NCBI GenBank assembly: GCA_000980705.1
Contig: LBCK01000001.1
Location: 930,001-994,000 of the forward strand
Direction of reading: 5' to 3'
DNA length: 64,000 nucleotides
From: Ruminococcus sp. UNK.MGS-30
Lineage (GTDB): Bacteria; Bacillota; Clostridia; Oscillospirales; Ruminococcaceae
Below are positions 10,241 through 19,822 of this stretch, in pieces; position 1 is the stretch's first letter; each line of letters starts with the position of its first letter. The translations under genes were made by a program, and so were the position numbers. The notes under the pieces were generated by a model. It had not been told where the DNA came from. It worked only from the letters and a program-made list of their open reading frames with translations, and ran no database searches.

Positions 10241-10275
10241 ACAGAGCGACAATGTCGCTGCATTGCCGCTCTTGC
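10241..10275. terminator. Bidirectional hairpin between convergent genes
   Basis: GAGCGACAATG (10244-10254) pairs with CATTGCCGCTC (10261-10271) with one mismatch. It lies between the GNAT gene and the convergent lipoprotein gene. The T-runs are weak on both sides. Confidence 0.55.
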
Positions 10276-10277
10276 TG

Positions 10278-11081
10278 TTATTCTGCATCAGAAATATTTT
10301 TTTGTATTGCTTCTGTGAGTGCGCTTTCTGGAATGGAAATCATAGTATCGTAATCGCTGCCGGGATAGGTGTACGTAATTGCATCAATTGTTTTTGATAT
10401 TCCGGTTTGAGGGGATTCCACAGCAGACGAACCGGAAATGTTCAACAGGTCTGTGACGAGCAGTTCTTGCTGCGTTTGTGAACCAGTGATTAAAGCCTGA
10501 TTTGTCCAGTTCCCATCTTCTAAATGAAATAGTCCTTGATAAGCATTCGTAAGGAAAAAGTTGTTGTTGTCACTTACTTTGCCGAAGTAAAGAAGTGTGT
10601 CTCCGGCGCTTGGAATATATACGTTGCACCAGTCCCAGTAAAGTTGTGCGTTATTGATTTCAGATTCAGAATAACTTGATGTATCGAAAGGCAGAGCGTC
10701 ATCGTTCTCTTGAAAAATGGGTGCGTTTTGATACTCTGCGTAGCTAATATACCCACCGTACATATCGAAAGTCTCGCCATTATAGGTGCCTTTATATATC
10801 TCCAAAATTTCTGGGGTAATAGAAGTAACAACAGAATCAGTGCCTTTGTAAACACAGGAATCAACTTTTTGGACGTTAACTTTTGCAACAATGTCTGAAG
10901 AGTCGATTAGCTCTTGTAAAGTTGTGGCTTGATCGACAAAATCGGCTGTGCTGGAGACTGTAAGGACAAGTCCCTTTTGTGTCTGCGTGGATTCAGTGCT
11001 GTTTTTCGATGTTCCACAAGCAGTTGAAAGAAGGGAAAAACAAAGGGCAAAAGTTAAAACAGCAAAATGTTTCTTTTTCAT
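10278..11081 (-). CDS. Predicted lipoprotein, function unknown
   Basis: A 267-residue protein with a signal peptide MKKKHFAVLTFALCFS and lipobox LSTAC, so it should be lipid-anchored on the outer face of the membrane. I do not recognise the mature part, which contains no catalytic motif I can name. It is soluble, mixed alpha/beta in feel, and rich in Asp, Ser, Thr and Tyr. The start is the ATG preceded by AAAGGAGG at good spacing; an ATG eight codons upstream lacks such a site. The gene is AT-rich (hand count 23 G+C in 60 bases at 10741-10800), unlike the neighbours, which suggests horizontal acquisition or relaxed composition. Confidence 0.75.
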   Translation of the reverse strand: MKKKHFAVLTFALCFSLLSTACGTSKNSTESTQTQKGLVLTVSSTADFVDQATTLQELIDSSDIVAKVNVQKVDSCVYKGTDSVVTSITPEILEIYKGTYNGETFDMYGGYISYAEYQNAPIFQENDDALPFDTSSYSESEINNAQLYWDWCNVYIPSAGDTLLYFGKVSDNNNFFLTNAYQGLFHLEDGNWTNQALITGSQTQQELLVTDLLNISGSSAVESPQTGISKTIDAITYTYPGSDYDTMISIPESALTEAIQKNISDAE

Positions 11082-11379
11082 ATAGATAACCTCCTTTGAA
11101 AACATAGTATTATGATACAGGATTTCGGCGATGGTCAGATGTAATAAGGTGAATATTTTTTGTATATTAAAGTAAACTCTGAATAGGATGGCTTTGCTGC
11201 AACTCTATTCATGCCATGAGGACACGTAATTGCGTTTCTGTGTTTAATAATATGGTTAAATTGTATATTTTTATTATAAAACAAGGAAAAACATTTGTCA
11301 ATATGATTTTTTGTCGAATTTCATTCAATTTAGATAATAATCGTTTTTTAATTTGCACCTTAAAAATTGAAAAGAGATA
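11082..11379. other. AT-rich intergenic region
   Basis: This divergent spacer separates the lipoprotein gene from the GH74 operon. It is AT-rich with no convincing coding frame. The lipoprotein promoter must lie here; TATCAT near 11112-11117 (minus strand) is a possible -10 box without a good -35 box. Confidence 0.5.
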
Positions 11380-11408
11380 TTGACTAATCCGCCGTTTTCG
11401 GTTATTAT
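11380..11408 (+). promoter_or_regulatory. Promoter of the GH74-GH25-manA-ROK operon
   Basis: TTGACT at 11380, a 17-bp spacer and TATTAT at 11403. The next strong terminator is at 16439, giving a four-gene unit. Confidence 0.75.
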
Positions 11409-11462
11409 AGAAAGTAGGAAATTTTTGCAGTCTCCCTGCAATGGAATACGGAGGACACACAC

Positions 11463-13643
11463 ATGAAAAAGCGAGGACGGCTTACGGCAGTATTGCTGAG
11501 CGGCGCCATGCTCTGCGGCATCGGCACCGGCTGTACTTCGGGCAGCGCCCAAACTTATACCTGGAGCAATGTTGCCATCGGCGGCGGCGGTTATGTCACC
11601 GGCATGGAGTATAACCCCAAGGAAGAGGGTCTGGTCTATGCCCGTACCGATATCGGCGGACTGTACCGCCGGAAAAAGGACACCGACTGGGTGCCGCTCA
11701 CCGATTTTCTGGGCGCAGACGAGTGGGGCTATATCGGCATCGAAAGCATGGCGACCGACCCGGTAGAACCGAACCGGGTGTATTTTGCCGGCGGTACTTA
11801 TATGAGTGACGATGCGGCGCTGTTTGCCTCGGACGACTACGGCGAGACCTGGACACGCTTTGATGCGCCGTTCAGCTGCGGCGGCAACCAGTCCGGACGT
11901 GGCTGCGGCGAGCGGATGTGCGTCAATCCCAACGACAACAAGGAGGTCTGGTTCGGCAGCCGTGACAGTGGTCTGTGGAAAACCTCTGACTACGGCAAGA
12001 ACTGGGAAGAGGTCACTTCGTTCCCGGTAAAGGGCAACTATAAGCAGGAGAACAACAGTATCGGCATTCTCTGGGTGACATTTGACCCGACTTCGACAGA
12101 TATGTACGTGGGTGCAGCCATGACAGACGGCACCTGTATCTATAAAAGTACAGACGGCGGCGAAAGCTGGACGGCGCTGGCGGCAAACGAACCGGGAATG
12201 TATCCCCTGCACGCATCGTTTTCTGCGGACGGCAAGCTGTATCTGGCATATTCCGACAACTGCGGTCCGAACCTGTCTCCCACTGCCGGCGCAGTCTGTG
12301 TGTACGATACCAAGGCAGACAGTTTCACGGACATCACGCCTGACCTGGGCGACGGTAGACAGGGTGGATTCGGCGGCATCTCGGTAGATGCCCAGAACCC
12401 GGATGCCGTGGTGGTCTCCACCCTGGGCTGGTGGTCGGACAACGGTGACAACCTGTACTATACCACAGACGGCGGCAAGACCTGGAGCGGTCTGTTCAAC
12501 TTAAACACCAAGGAAAACAACTACCAGATGGACACCTCCCGGGCGGCGTGGCTGGACTGGGGCAGAGGCGAGAACCAGGCGAAAACCGGCTGGTGGGTGG
12601 CAGATGTGAACATCAACCCGTTCAATTCGGATGAAGTGATGTACGGCACCGGTGCGACCATCTATTCCACGGAGAATATGACCAAGATCGGCACAGAGCC
12701 GGTGACCATTGCCTTTGATGCTTACGGGCTGGAAGAAACGGCAGTGTTCAAGATGCTGGCACCGCCCAGCAAGGACAATTCGCCCCAGCTGTATTCCATC
12801 ATGGGAGATCTGACCGGTTTCGCCCATGAGGACGTGACGAAATGCCCGGACGATGCCCACTTCATGAAGAACGGCAAGCCCACAGATTTAGATGTGGCGT
12901 TCCAGAACCCCAACACGGCGGTATACCTCAGCGAGGAAAAGACCACCACCATCAATTTCACCACAGACGGCGGCGCAACCTGGGAGACCGTAAAGCATAA
13001 GCCCGACCCGGCGACCGGGGGACAGGTGGCAATGTCCGCAGACGGCAGCTCCACCATCTGGGTGCCGAACAGCGTCTCCGGAAAGCCCTATGTGACCACT
13101 GACCTGGGCGAGATCTGGTATTATGTAGAGGGTCTGGGCTTTAACGCCAAGATTGCCGCAGACCGGGTGAACCCCAAGGTGTTCTACGCCACCTGTGACG
13201 GACTGTTCTACGTGTCCAAGGACGGCGGCGTGACCTTCGAGTCCACCGGGCAGATGGTGGCAGATGCCGCAGAGCCGGTGACCGTGTTCGGGCAGGAGGG
13301 CAACGTCTGGATCTCCAGCAGCACTATGATTATGTACACCGAGGACGGTGGCGAAAGCTTCCAGACCGTAAAGACCCTGCCCACGGTAGACAGCATTGGT
13401 TTCGGAAAAGGTAAAAAGGACAACAGCTATCCAGTAGTTTACGCAGAGGGCGATGACGGCGAAAACGGCTATGGCATCTACAAATCCGAGGACAAGGGCA
13501 AGACTTGGCTCCGGATCAACGATGACCAGCACAAGTTCGGCAATCTGAACCCCAAGTACATCACCGGGGACAGCAATGTCTACGGCAGAGTTTATTTCTG
13601 CACCGATGGACGTGGCATTGTAATGGGTGATATTGCCTCGTGA
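11463..13643 (+). CDS. GH74 xyloglucanase (lipoprotein)
   Basis: A 726-residue secreted endo-acting xyloglucan hydrolase. The signal peptide ends in lipobox GIGTGC, so it should be membrane-anchored rather than part of a cellulosome; there is no dockerin or CBM. The mature protein is made of BNR/Asp-box blades (SDDYGETW, STDGGESW, TTDGGKTW, TTDGGATW, TEDGGESF) forming the two seven-bladed propellers typical of GH74. The N-terminal ARTDIGGLYR holds Asp63, which matches the catalytic Asp of characterised GH74 enzymes. The length fits a catalytic module alone. It is the first gene of an operon with hexose-phosphate and glucose-handling genes, which fits use of xyloglucan or related glucan fragments. 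Confidence 0.9.
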   Translation: MKKRGRLTAVLLSGAMLCGIGTGCTSGSAQTYTWSNVAIGGGGYVTGMEYNPKEEGLVYARTDIGGLYRRKKDTDWVPLTDFLGADEWGYIGIESMATDPVEPNRVYFAGGTYMSDDAALFASDDYGETWTRFDAPFSCGGNQSGRGCGERMCVNPNDNKEVWFGSRDSGLWKTSDYGKNWEEVTSFPVKGNYKQENNSIGILWVTFDPTSTDMYVGAAMTDGTCIYKSTDGGESWTALAANEPGMYPLHASFSADGKLYLAYSDNCGPNLSPTAGAVCVYDTKADSFTDITPDLGDGRQGGFGGISVDAQNPDAVVVSTLGWWSDNGDNLYYTTDGGKTWSGLFNLNTKENNYQMDTSRAAWLDWGRGENQAKTGWWVADVNINPFNSDEVMYGTGATIYSTENMTKIGTEPVTIAFDAYGLEETAVFKMLAPPSKDNSPQLYSIMGDLTGFAHEDVTKCPDDAHFMKNGKPTDLDVAFQNPNTAVYLSEEKTTTINFTTDGGATWETVKHKPDPATGGQVAMSADGSSTIWVPNSVSGKPYVTTDLGEIWYYVEGLGFNAKIAADRVNPKVFYATCDGLFYVSKDGGVTFESTGQMVADAAEPVTVFGQEGNVWISSSTMIMYTEDGGESFQTVKTLPTVDSIGFGKGKKDNSYPVVYAEGDDGENGYGIYKSEDKGKTWLRINDDQHKFGNLNPKYITGDSNVYGRVYFCTDGRGIVMGDIAS

Positions 13644-14416
13644 GAAGAAAACATTACGGAAAATACATTTTCCGCTGGATCATGACCCTGCTGGTGCTTG
13701 CGGGGCTGGTGTTCGCCTTTGTGGGCGGCAGACGGCTGCTGCACATCTATCTCACCAGTACCGGACGGCAGGCGGCAGATGTACCCAGCAAGCAGGATTA
13801 TCCGGTGCGAGGAGTCGATCTGTCCTACTACCAGGGGAACATCGACTGGGACGTGCTGGCATCCCAGGGCGTGGACTTCTGCTTTATCAAAGCCACCGAG
13901 GGCATCGACCACAACGACAGCCAGTTCGCCCAGAACTGGGAAACGGCGCAGTCGGCGCAGATCTATGTGGGTGCATACCACTTTTTCCGGTTCGAGGACA
14001 GCGGCAGGGCGCAGGCGGAAAACTTCATCCAGACCGTTCCGGTGACGGAAAACACGCTGCCGCCGGTGATCGACGTGGAACTCTATGAGTCCCTGGGCGG
14101 CGTGATGCCGGATACGGATACTGCAAAGGAGAATATCCGGGAAATGCTGGAGCTGCTGGAAGAACACTACGGGGTAAAACCCATTCTCTATGCAGCCCCC
14201 AACACCTACCGCACCTATATCAAAAGCTTTGCGGACGAGTATCCCATCTGGATCAGCAACTACTATTATAAACCCTATTTCGACTGGACATTCTGGCAGT
14301 ATACGGACGACGGGGAACTGCAGGGCTATGACGGCTATCAGACCCATATTGATCTGAACGTCTACGCCGGCAGCATGGACGAATTCCGGAAACAGTTCGG
14401 ACTGCAGGAATTTTAG
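13640..14416 (+). CDS. Membrane-anchored GH25 lysozyme (muramidase)
   Basis: A 258-residue protein with a basic N-terminus, one membrane segment (residues about 14-30) and a GH25 (Chalaropsis-type) domain from about residue 55. GVDLSYYQGNIDW holds the first catalytic Asp and PVIDVELYE the Asp-x-Glu pair; IKATEG, AYHFFR and WQYTDDGEL are further family motifs. It should hydrolyse the MurNAc-GlcNAc bond of peptidoglycan outside the cell. The start is GTG and overlaps the GH74 stop codon by four bases (GTGA), so translation is coupled. Why a muramidase is coupled to a xyloglucanase is unclear. Confidence 0.9.
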   Translation: MRRKHYGKYIFRWIMTLLVLAGLVFAFVGGRRLLHIYLTSTGRQAADVPSKQDYPVRGVDLSYYQGNIDWDVLASQGVDFCFIKATEGIDHNDSQFAQNWETAQSAQIYVGAYHFFRFEDSGRAQAENFIQTVPVTENTLPPVIDVELYESLGGVMPDTDTAKENIREMLELLEEHYGVKPILYAAPNTYRTYIKSFADEYPIWISNYYYKPYFDWTFWQYTDDGELQGYDGYQTHIDLNVYAGSMDEFRKQFGLQEF

Positions 14417-14428
14417 AAAGGAACCACT

Positions 14429-15406
14429 ATGACAGAACCGATTTTTTTGCAGGGGATCTGCAAGGACTATCTCTGGGGCGGAAACCGACTCCGGGAAGAA
14501 TACGGCAAGAAAAGCGATGCCGACAAGATCGCCGAAAGCTGGGAGCTTGCCTGCCATAAGGACGGCAGCAGCATTCTGACCACCGGGGCAGATGCCGGAA
14601 AGGACCTCCGGGAATACCTGGACGAACACGGCACTGGTTTTCTCGGCACAAACTGCGCCGGCTGCACCACTGTTCCGGTACTGATTAAGCTGATCGACGC
14701 CAAGCAGGACCTGTCCATCCAGGTGCATCCGGATGACGACTATGCCATGCGGGTAGAAGGCGAGCCGGGCAAGACAGAGATGTGGTATATCATGGATGCT
14801 GCACCGGGCGCTGCGCTGTATTACGGGCTGAACCGTGCGGTCTCCAAAGAGGAGTTTGCAAAGCGCATTCAGGAGCAGACCCTGACCGACATTTTGAACC
14901 GGGTAGAGGTCAAGCCGGGCGAGCTGTACTTTATCCCGTCCGGCACGCTCCACGCCATCGGCGCAGGCATCCTGCTGGCGGAGATCCAGCAGAACTCCAA
15001 CACCACCTATCGGGTCTATGACTATGGCAGACGTGGCGCAGACGGCAAGCTGCGTCCGCTGCACATCGAAAAGGCGCTGGATGTGACGAACCTCAGCCCC
15101 ATCGCACCGACCGCTCAGTATCCGGCACAGCCGGTTGACGGCGGCAGTGTCCGCCGACTGGAGTCCTGCAAGTACTTTATCTCGGACGTGGTAGAGGTTT
15201 CCGGCAAAGTGCATTTCACCGTGGGGACAGAGACGTTCCGCCACCTGCTGGCGTTGGACGGCGAGGCGGTGCTGGAAACAGCATCCGGCAGCTATCCCAT
15301 GAAAAAGGGTGACAGCGTCTTGCTGCCTGCCGGTCTGGGCGCATACAGCGTAAAGGGCAGCGGATTCCGGTATATCGTCACCGGCGTGGAAGAAAAGTTA
15401 GGTTAA
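14429..15406 (+). CDS. manA: Mannose-6-phosphate isomerase, class I
   Basis: A 325-residue cytosolic zinc enzyme that interconverts mannose 6-phosphate and fructose 6-phosphate. The cupin zinc ligands are visible in SIQVHPDD (Gln and His), GKTEMWY (Glu) and SGTLHAIG (His). The size matches the short Bacillus ManA/Pmi type. It starts 12 bp after the lysozyme gene behind AGAAAGGAA and belongs to the same operon. It would route mannose from mannan or similar glycans into glycolysis. Confidence 0.93.
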   Translation: MTEPIFLQGICKDYLWGGNRLREEYGKKSDADKIAESWELACHKDGSSILTTGADAGKDLREYLDEHGTGFLGTNCAGCTTVPVLIKLIDAKQDLSIQVHPDDDYAMRVEGEPGKTEMWYIMDAAPGAALYYGLNRAVSKEEFAKRIQEQTLTDILNRVEVKPGELYFIPSGTLHAIGAGILLAEIQQNSNTTYRVYDYGRRGADGKLRPLHIEKALDVTNLSPIAPTAQYPAQPVDGGSVRRLESCKYFISDVVEVSGKVHFTVGTETFRHLLALDGEAVLETASGSYPMKKGDSVLLPAGLGAYSVKGSGFRYIVTGVEEKLG

Positions 15407-15447
15407 CAATTCCATACAATGGATTTGAATATTTAGGAGGAAACGAA

Positions 15448-16392
15448 ATGAAGTATTACATTGGTATCGACCTGGGCGGCACAAACATTGTTGCCGGCGT
15501 GGTCAACGAGAGCTATGAGATCCTGGCAAAGGCAAGCGTCAAGACAAACCTGCCCCGTCCGGAAGAGGAGATCGCCGCAGATATGGCGAAGGTTTCCAAG
15601 GAGGCAGCAGAACAGGCTGGTCTGACCATGGCTGACATCGAGTGGATCGGCGTCGGCACACCGGGCGTTGCAAACAGCGCCACCGGCGTGATCGAATATT
15701 CCAACAACCTGGGATTCCACAACACCCCCATGGTAAAGTACCTGGAAACTGCCCTGGGCAAGCCCACCTTTATCGAAAACGACGCCAACGCTGCTGCATA
15801 CGGTGAATATGTTGCCGGCGCAGCAAAGGGCGCAAAGAATGCAGTCTGCATCACCCTGGGTACCGGCGTAGGCGCTGGTATTGTGATCGACGGCAAGATC
15901 TACAGCGGCTCCAACTTCGGCGGCGCAGAGGTGGGTCACACCGTGATCTCTGTAGACGGTCCGCAGTGTACCTGCGGCAGAAAGGGCTGCTTTGAGGTAT
16001 ACTCTTCCGCTACCGGTCTGGTGCGCATGACCAAGGAGGCACTGGCAGCAAATCCGGACAGCGCCATGAAGGACGAAGAGCGCATTTCCGCACGGACTGC
16101 ATTCAACTATATGCGTGCCGGCGATGCAACTGCAAAGCAGGTAGTAGACGACTACATCAAGTACCTGGCAGCCGGCATCACCAACACCATCAACATCTTC
16201 CAGCCGGATATCCTGTGCATCGGCGGCGGCGTCTGCAACGAGGGCGATCCGCTGCTGGTTCCCATGAAGGAAATTGTCAAGAAGGAAGTCTACACCCGTG
16301 ACTCCGCAAAGAATACCGAGATCGTGATCGCCCAGCTGGGCAACGATGCCGGCATCATCGGCGCTGCATTCCTGGGCAATGCACACGACTAA
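15448..16392 (+). CDS. glcK: ROK-family glucokinase
   Basis: A 314-residue sugar kinase. GIDLGGTNIVAGVV is the ATP phosphate-binding loop, ENDANAAAYGE holds the catalytic Asp, the EVGH block follows, and CTCGRKGCFEV is the ROK zinc motif. No helix-turn-helix domain is present, so it is a kinase rather than a repressor. It most likely makes glucose 6-phosphate from glucose released from glucan fragments in the cytosol. It is preceded by TAGGAGGAAA and is the last gene before the strong terminator at 16439. Confidence 0.9.
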   Translation: MKYYIGIDLGGTNIVAGVVNESYEILAKASVKTNLPRPEEEIAADMAKVSKEAAEQAGLTMADIEWIGVGTPGVANSATGVIEYSNNLGFHNTPMVKYLETALGKPTFIENDANAAAYGEYVAGAAKGAKNAVCITLGTGVGAGIVIDGKIYSGSNFGGAEVGHTVISVDGPQCTCGRKGCFEVYSSATGLVRMTKEALAANPDSAMKDEERISARTAFNYMRAGDATAKQVVDDYIKYLAAGITNTINIFQPDILCIGGGVCNEGDPLLVPMKEIVKKEVYTRDSAKNTEIVIAQLGNDAGIIGAAFLGNAHD

Positions 16393-16438
16393 GACGCTGC
16401 GTTTGCACGATCTGTGCAGCCGCTGACAAAACAGCACT

Positions 16439-16480
16439 TCACCCCGAAAGCCGGTTTTCCGGTTTCCGGGGTGATTTTTT
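16439..16480 (+). terminator. Rho-independent terminator of the GH74 operon
   Basis: A 16-bp stem with two G-U pairs (TCACCCCGAAAGCCGG with CCGGTTTCCGGGGTGA), a TTTT loop and a TTTTTT tail. Confidence 0.9.
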
Positions 16481-16589
16481 ATAGGAAAGCGCCCGGCGGC
16501 GCATAAACATTCTGTACAATTCTATGAAACACGATTTGTGCATTTTGACGGTTTGTACTAAAACCACCCCAGTGATTGGCGAAAATCTC

Positions 16590-16618
16590 TTGACAGCTTG
16601 CACAAAAGGTGGTAGAAT
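16590..16618 (+). promoter_or_regulatory. Promoter of the GH5 endoglucanase gene
   Basis: TTGACA at 16590, a 17-bp spacer and TAGAAT at 16613, about 80 bp before the start codon. Confidence 0.8.
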
Positions 16619-16696
16619 GAGGTGGATAAGGTGATGCCGCAGCGGCAGCAGAGGGCTGTCGGCTGCGCCGCACGAAAAACGAAGGAGTTCGATAAC

Positions 16697-19471
16697 ATGA
16701 AGTTTATGAAGAAACTGCTCAGCACCATGACGGCTGCAGCAATCGGGCTGTCCATGACCACTGCACTGTCTCTGGGTACTTCTGTTGCATCTGCAGCAGA
16801 CAAGACCGCTGTGGAACTGGTCGAGGATATGGGGCTGGGCTGGAACCTGGGCAACGCCCTGGATTCCACCAACACCTGGGACAGCTCTCTGACACCCAGC
16901 AAGATCGAGACCGCCTGGGGCAACGTGGTTACCACGGAGAACATGATTAAGGAAGTCAAGAAGGCTGGCTTCAACACCGTCCGTATCCCTGTCACCTGGT
17001 GGGATATGACCGGAAAGTCCGGCGCAGCAAATATGAACAGCTTTGACGGCACGGTAGGCGATGCGTACCTGGCAAGAGTCAAGGAAGTGGTAGACTACTG
17101 CATCGACAACGATATGTATGCAGTCATCAACACCCACCACGACGAGGACTGGGAAAAGGATACCTCCAAGATCGGTACCTTTGAAAAGCTGTGGACACAG
17201 ATTGCTACTTATTTCGAGGGCTATGACGAGCATCTGGTATTCGAGGGCATGAACGAAGTCAACTTCTCTACCAGCGATGCCATGACCTATAACCAGGCAT
17301 TTGTAGATACCGTCCGTGCAACCGGCGGCAACAACAAGGATCGCCTGCTGATCTGCCCGGCAGACAACAACAACACCGCAAAGGCACTGTCCAGCAGCTT
17401 CTCCATGCCGAAGGACGACTCCAATATGCTGGCAGTTTCCGTACACTATTATGAACCGTCTACCTTCTGCGTAGCTGATACCACTTCTTCCTGGGGTCAC
17501 CGGGAGACATGGGGTACTGCCGCAGATCTGACCAAGGTAGAAAAGGACTTCGGCGAACTGAAGTCCAAGTTCACCGATAACGGCTACGGCGTTGTCATCG
17601 GCGAATACGGCGTCTGCAATGCCGACAAGTACGGCGTAAACAAGACCGCCTACAACAAGGACGAAGAGTCCATCAAGACTTTCTATCAGACCATCACTTC
17701 CACTGCGTACAAGATGGACGGCATCTGCCCCATCGCATGGGATGACTCCGACTCCGGCACGATCTGCCTGTTCAGCCGCAAGAACATGAGCTGGTATGAC
17801 GAAAGCCTGAAGAGCATCTTCACCGACATTGCAAGCGGCGGAAATGTAGATCCGGGCAAGCAGAAGACCGACCGTGTCACATTCCAGGCAAGCGACATCA
17901 CCGAAACCGATAAGGACGGCAAGCCATATCTGAATGTGGATCTGAAGCCGTACAAGGAACTGGGCGTACACGTAAGCTCTGTTGTCGTAGATTATAAGAT
18001 GACCTCTGCAAAGAACTCCTCCGAGTGCAGCGGCGACATCAACATGAGCTTTAACGTGACTGATGAAAACGGCGAAAGCCAGTGGGCATACCTGGACAAC
18101 AGCATCGGACCGAAGGAAACCACTTCTACCTTTGATGTTCCCACAGGTTCTCACGAATATGTTCTGGAAAAGGACGACGACGGCAATGTTACCAGCAGTG
18201 TGACTGGTACTCTGGAGATGGATTATCTGAAGCTCCAGAACTGGTGGACATGGTCCGGCGCAACCGGTGACAAGGTGACCGTCGATATGAGCTCTGTTAC
18301 CGTGATCTTCGATGACTACTTCTATGTAGACGACAATCCGGGCCAGACCACCGAGACCACACAGACCACCACCGCAACAACCACTTCTGAAACCTCCACT
18401 ACCACTGTCACATCCAGCGTACCGGAGGGTGACGCAATCGGTAAGGCATACTTCATCGGCGGCCTGGGCGCAGACCAGAACTGGACTGCCGGCGAAAACG
18501 AAGGCGCAGCAATCACACCCATCACCGGCGACGGCACTTATACCGTTTCCTGGGATGTTACCGGAGGCGGCGGTACGAATACCGTACAGTTCCTGGCAGT
18601 TGTGATCGCTCCGGACGGCGAAACCGAAAACTTCACCACTGATACATTCGAAGACCTCAAGGTTTCTCTGGATGAAGTATGGATCGACGGCGAAAAGCTG
18701 GCAGATTACACCGTTGGCGCAAAGTCCATCAACACACGCTACTATGAAGAAGGCTCTGCCGGCGTAACACGTCTGTACCTGCACGATGACTGGTCCACCA
18801 AGATCAAGGATCTGCCGGGCAAGACAACCATTACCCAGGAAGTCAAGGTAGTATTCACCATTTCCGGTACTGGCCACGAAGGCCCGATCGTAACTACCAC
18901 AAGCGAACAGCCGACGACTACGACAACATCTGCAACTACAACAACCACCACTACTACAACTACCACAACAACGACTACCACCACCACAACAACAACCACT
19001 ACCACACCGGAGCCGACCACGACAACCACTGCATCCACCACAACTACTCCGGAAACCACAACTTCTACAACTAATGTGGAATCCACTACTACAACACCTG
19101 CACCTACCACTGCAACCACCGAGACAACTACCACAACATCTGCAACCACAACCACCACGACAACCACCACAACGACGACTACCACTACGACCACCACCAC
19201 CACAACAACAACTACCACAACGATCACATTCATCTCCAACGACATTCGTCCGGCTACCATCTTCGGTGATGTGAACCAGGACGGCAGCATCAACATCTGC
19301 GACGTCGTTCTGCTGAACAAGATCCTTTCCGGACAGGTCAGCGCAAACGAGGCACAGCGTGCAAATGCAGACGTGAATGCAGACGGCGCTGTGGACGGCA
19401 CCGACTCTGTGATTCTGGTGAAGTTCCTGGTTCGTCTGATCGTGGCTCTGCCGAACAACGATATTGCTTAA
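16697..19471 (+). CDS. Cellulosomal GH5 endoglucanase with two beta-sandwich modules and a dockerin
   Basis: A 924-residue secreted protein. Residues 1-35 are a signal peptide cut near ASAAD. A GH5 domain of subfamily 4 type follows (about 40-395): GWNLGNALDS, THHDEDW, MNEVNF with the acid/base Glu187, and GEYGVCN with the nucleophile Glu303. Residues about 395-545 form a beta-rich module and residues 575-720 another; both resemble uncharacterised carbohydrate-binding modules of ruminococcal enzymes. Long Thr-rich linkers lead to a type I dockerin (about 856-918) with two calcium loops, DVNQDGSINICD and DVNADGAVDGTD. It should cut beta-1,4-glucan (cellulose, xyloglucan or mixed-linkage glucan) while docked on a scaffoldin. 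The ATG at 16697 is preceded by GAAGGAG. No cohesin or scaffoldin gene is in the window. Confidence 0.93.
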   Translation: MKFMKKLLSTMTAAAIGLSMTTALSLGTSVASAADKTAVELVEDMGLGWNLGNALDSTNTWDSSLTPSKIETAWGNVVTTENMIKEVKKAGFNTVRIPVTWWDMTGKSGAANMNSFDGTVGDAYLARVKEVVDYCIDNDMYAVINTHHDEDWEKDTSKIGTFEKLWTQIATYFEGYDEHLVFEGMNEVNFSTSDAMTYNQAFVDTVRATGGNNKDRLLICPADNNNTAKALSSSFSMPKDDSNMLAVSVHYYEPSTFCVADTTSSWGHRETWGTAADLTKVEKDFGELKSKFTDNGYGVVIGEYGVCNADKYGVNKTAYNKDEESIKTFYQTITSTAYKMDGICPIAWDDSDSGTICLFSRKNMSWYDESLKSIFTDIASGGNVDPGKQKTDRVTFQASDITETDKDGKPYLNVDLKPYKELGVHVSSVVVDYKMTSAKNSSECSGDINMSFNVTDENGESQWAYLDNSIGPKETTSTFDVPTGSHEYVLEKDDDGNVTSSVTGTLEMDYLKLQNWWTWSGATGDKVTVDMSSVTVIFDDYFYVDDNPGQTTETTQTTTATTTSETSTTTVTSSVPEGDAIGKAYFIGGLGADQNWTAGENEGAAITPITGDGTYTVSWDVTGGGGTNTVQFLAVVIAPDGETENFTTDTFEDLKVSLDEVWIDGEKLADYTVGAKSINTRYYEEGSAGVTRLYLHDDWSTKIKDLPGKTTITQEVKVVFTISGTGHEGPIVTTTSEQPTTTTTSATTTTTTTTTTTTTTTTTTTTTTTTPEPTTTTTASTTTTPETTTSTTNVESTTTTPAPTTATTETTTTTSATTTTTTTTTTTTTTTTTTTTTTTTTTITFISNDIRPATIFGDVNQDGSINICDVVLLNKILSGQVSANEAQRANADVNADGAVDGTDSVILVKFLVRLIVALPNNDIA
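18896..19226 (+). repeat. Poly-Thr linker encoded by degenerate ACN repeats
   Basis: About 110 codons, nearly all ACA, ACC, ACG or ACT, with a few Pro, Glu, Ser and Ala interruptions. They form the linker before the dockerin. Mixed synonymous codons break up a pure trinucleotide repeat. Confidence 0.85.
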
Positions 19472-19539
19472 ACAACAGGTGACTTTCCTGTAAAAAGACA
19501 GCGGGGCTTTGCCCTGTAATATGTAAAATAAGCTGAAAA

Positions 19540-19577
19540 AACGTCGTGTCTGTGAATGCAGATACGGCGTTTTTTTG
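19540..19577 (+). terminator. Rho-independent terminator of the GH5 gene
   Basis: AACGTCGTGTCTG pairs with CAGATACGGCGTT (two G-U pairs) around TGAATG, followed by TTTTT. Confidence 0.85.
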
Positions 19578-19793
19578 CAGGCACAAGAAAAAAAGGTTTC
19601 GCAAAGTAAAATTTGTGAAAACTGCTGGAATCGGCGGAAATTCCGGCAAAATACATTGTAAAAATACGTTTCTGCTTAAAAATCGGCAGTCCGGGGAGAC
19701 GAATACTTATCATTTTTCTGGAAAGTGTCGCCGATTTGTGAAATGTGCAACAAAAGTAGAAAAGAAACAAGCGGAAATCGTCATGAAAATAGA

Positions 19794-19822
19794 TTGACTT
19801 TTTGAAAAAATCGTCCTATAAT
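19794..19822 (+). promoter_or_regulatory. Promoter of the ATP synthase operon
   Basis: TTGACT at 19794, a 17-bp spacer and TATAAT at 19817. The first atp start codon is about 140 bp downstream. Confidence 0.85.

Noticed and set aside
11209..11460. 83-codon minus-strand frame in the GH74 upstream region
   Set aside because: It covers the operon promoter and lacks a ribosome site and a recognisable fold.
18742..19458. Poly-Val minus-strand frame over the GH5 linker
   Set aside because: It is the reverse reading of the ACN (Thr) repeats and has no start context or family match.
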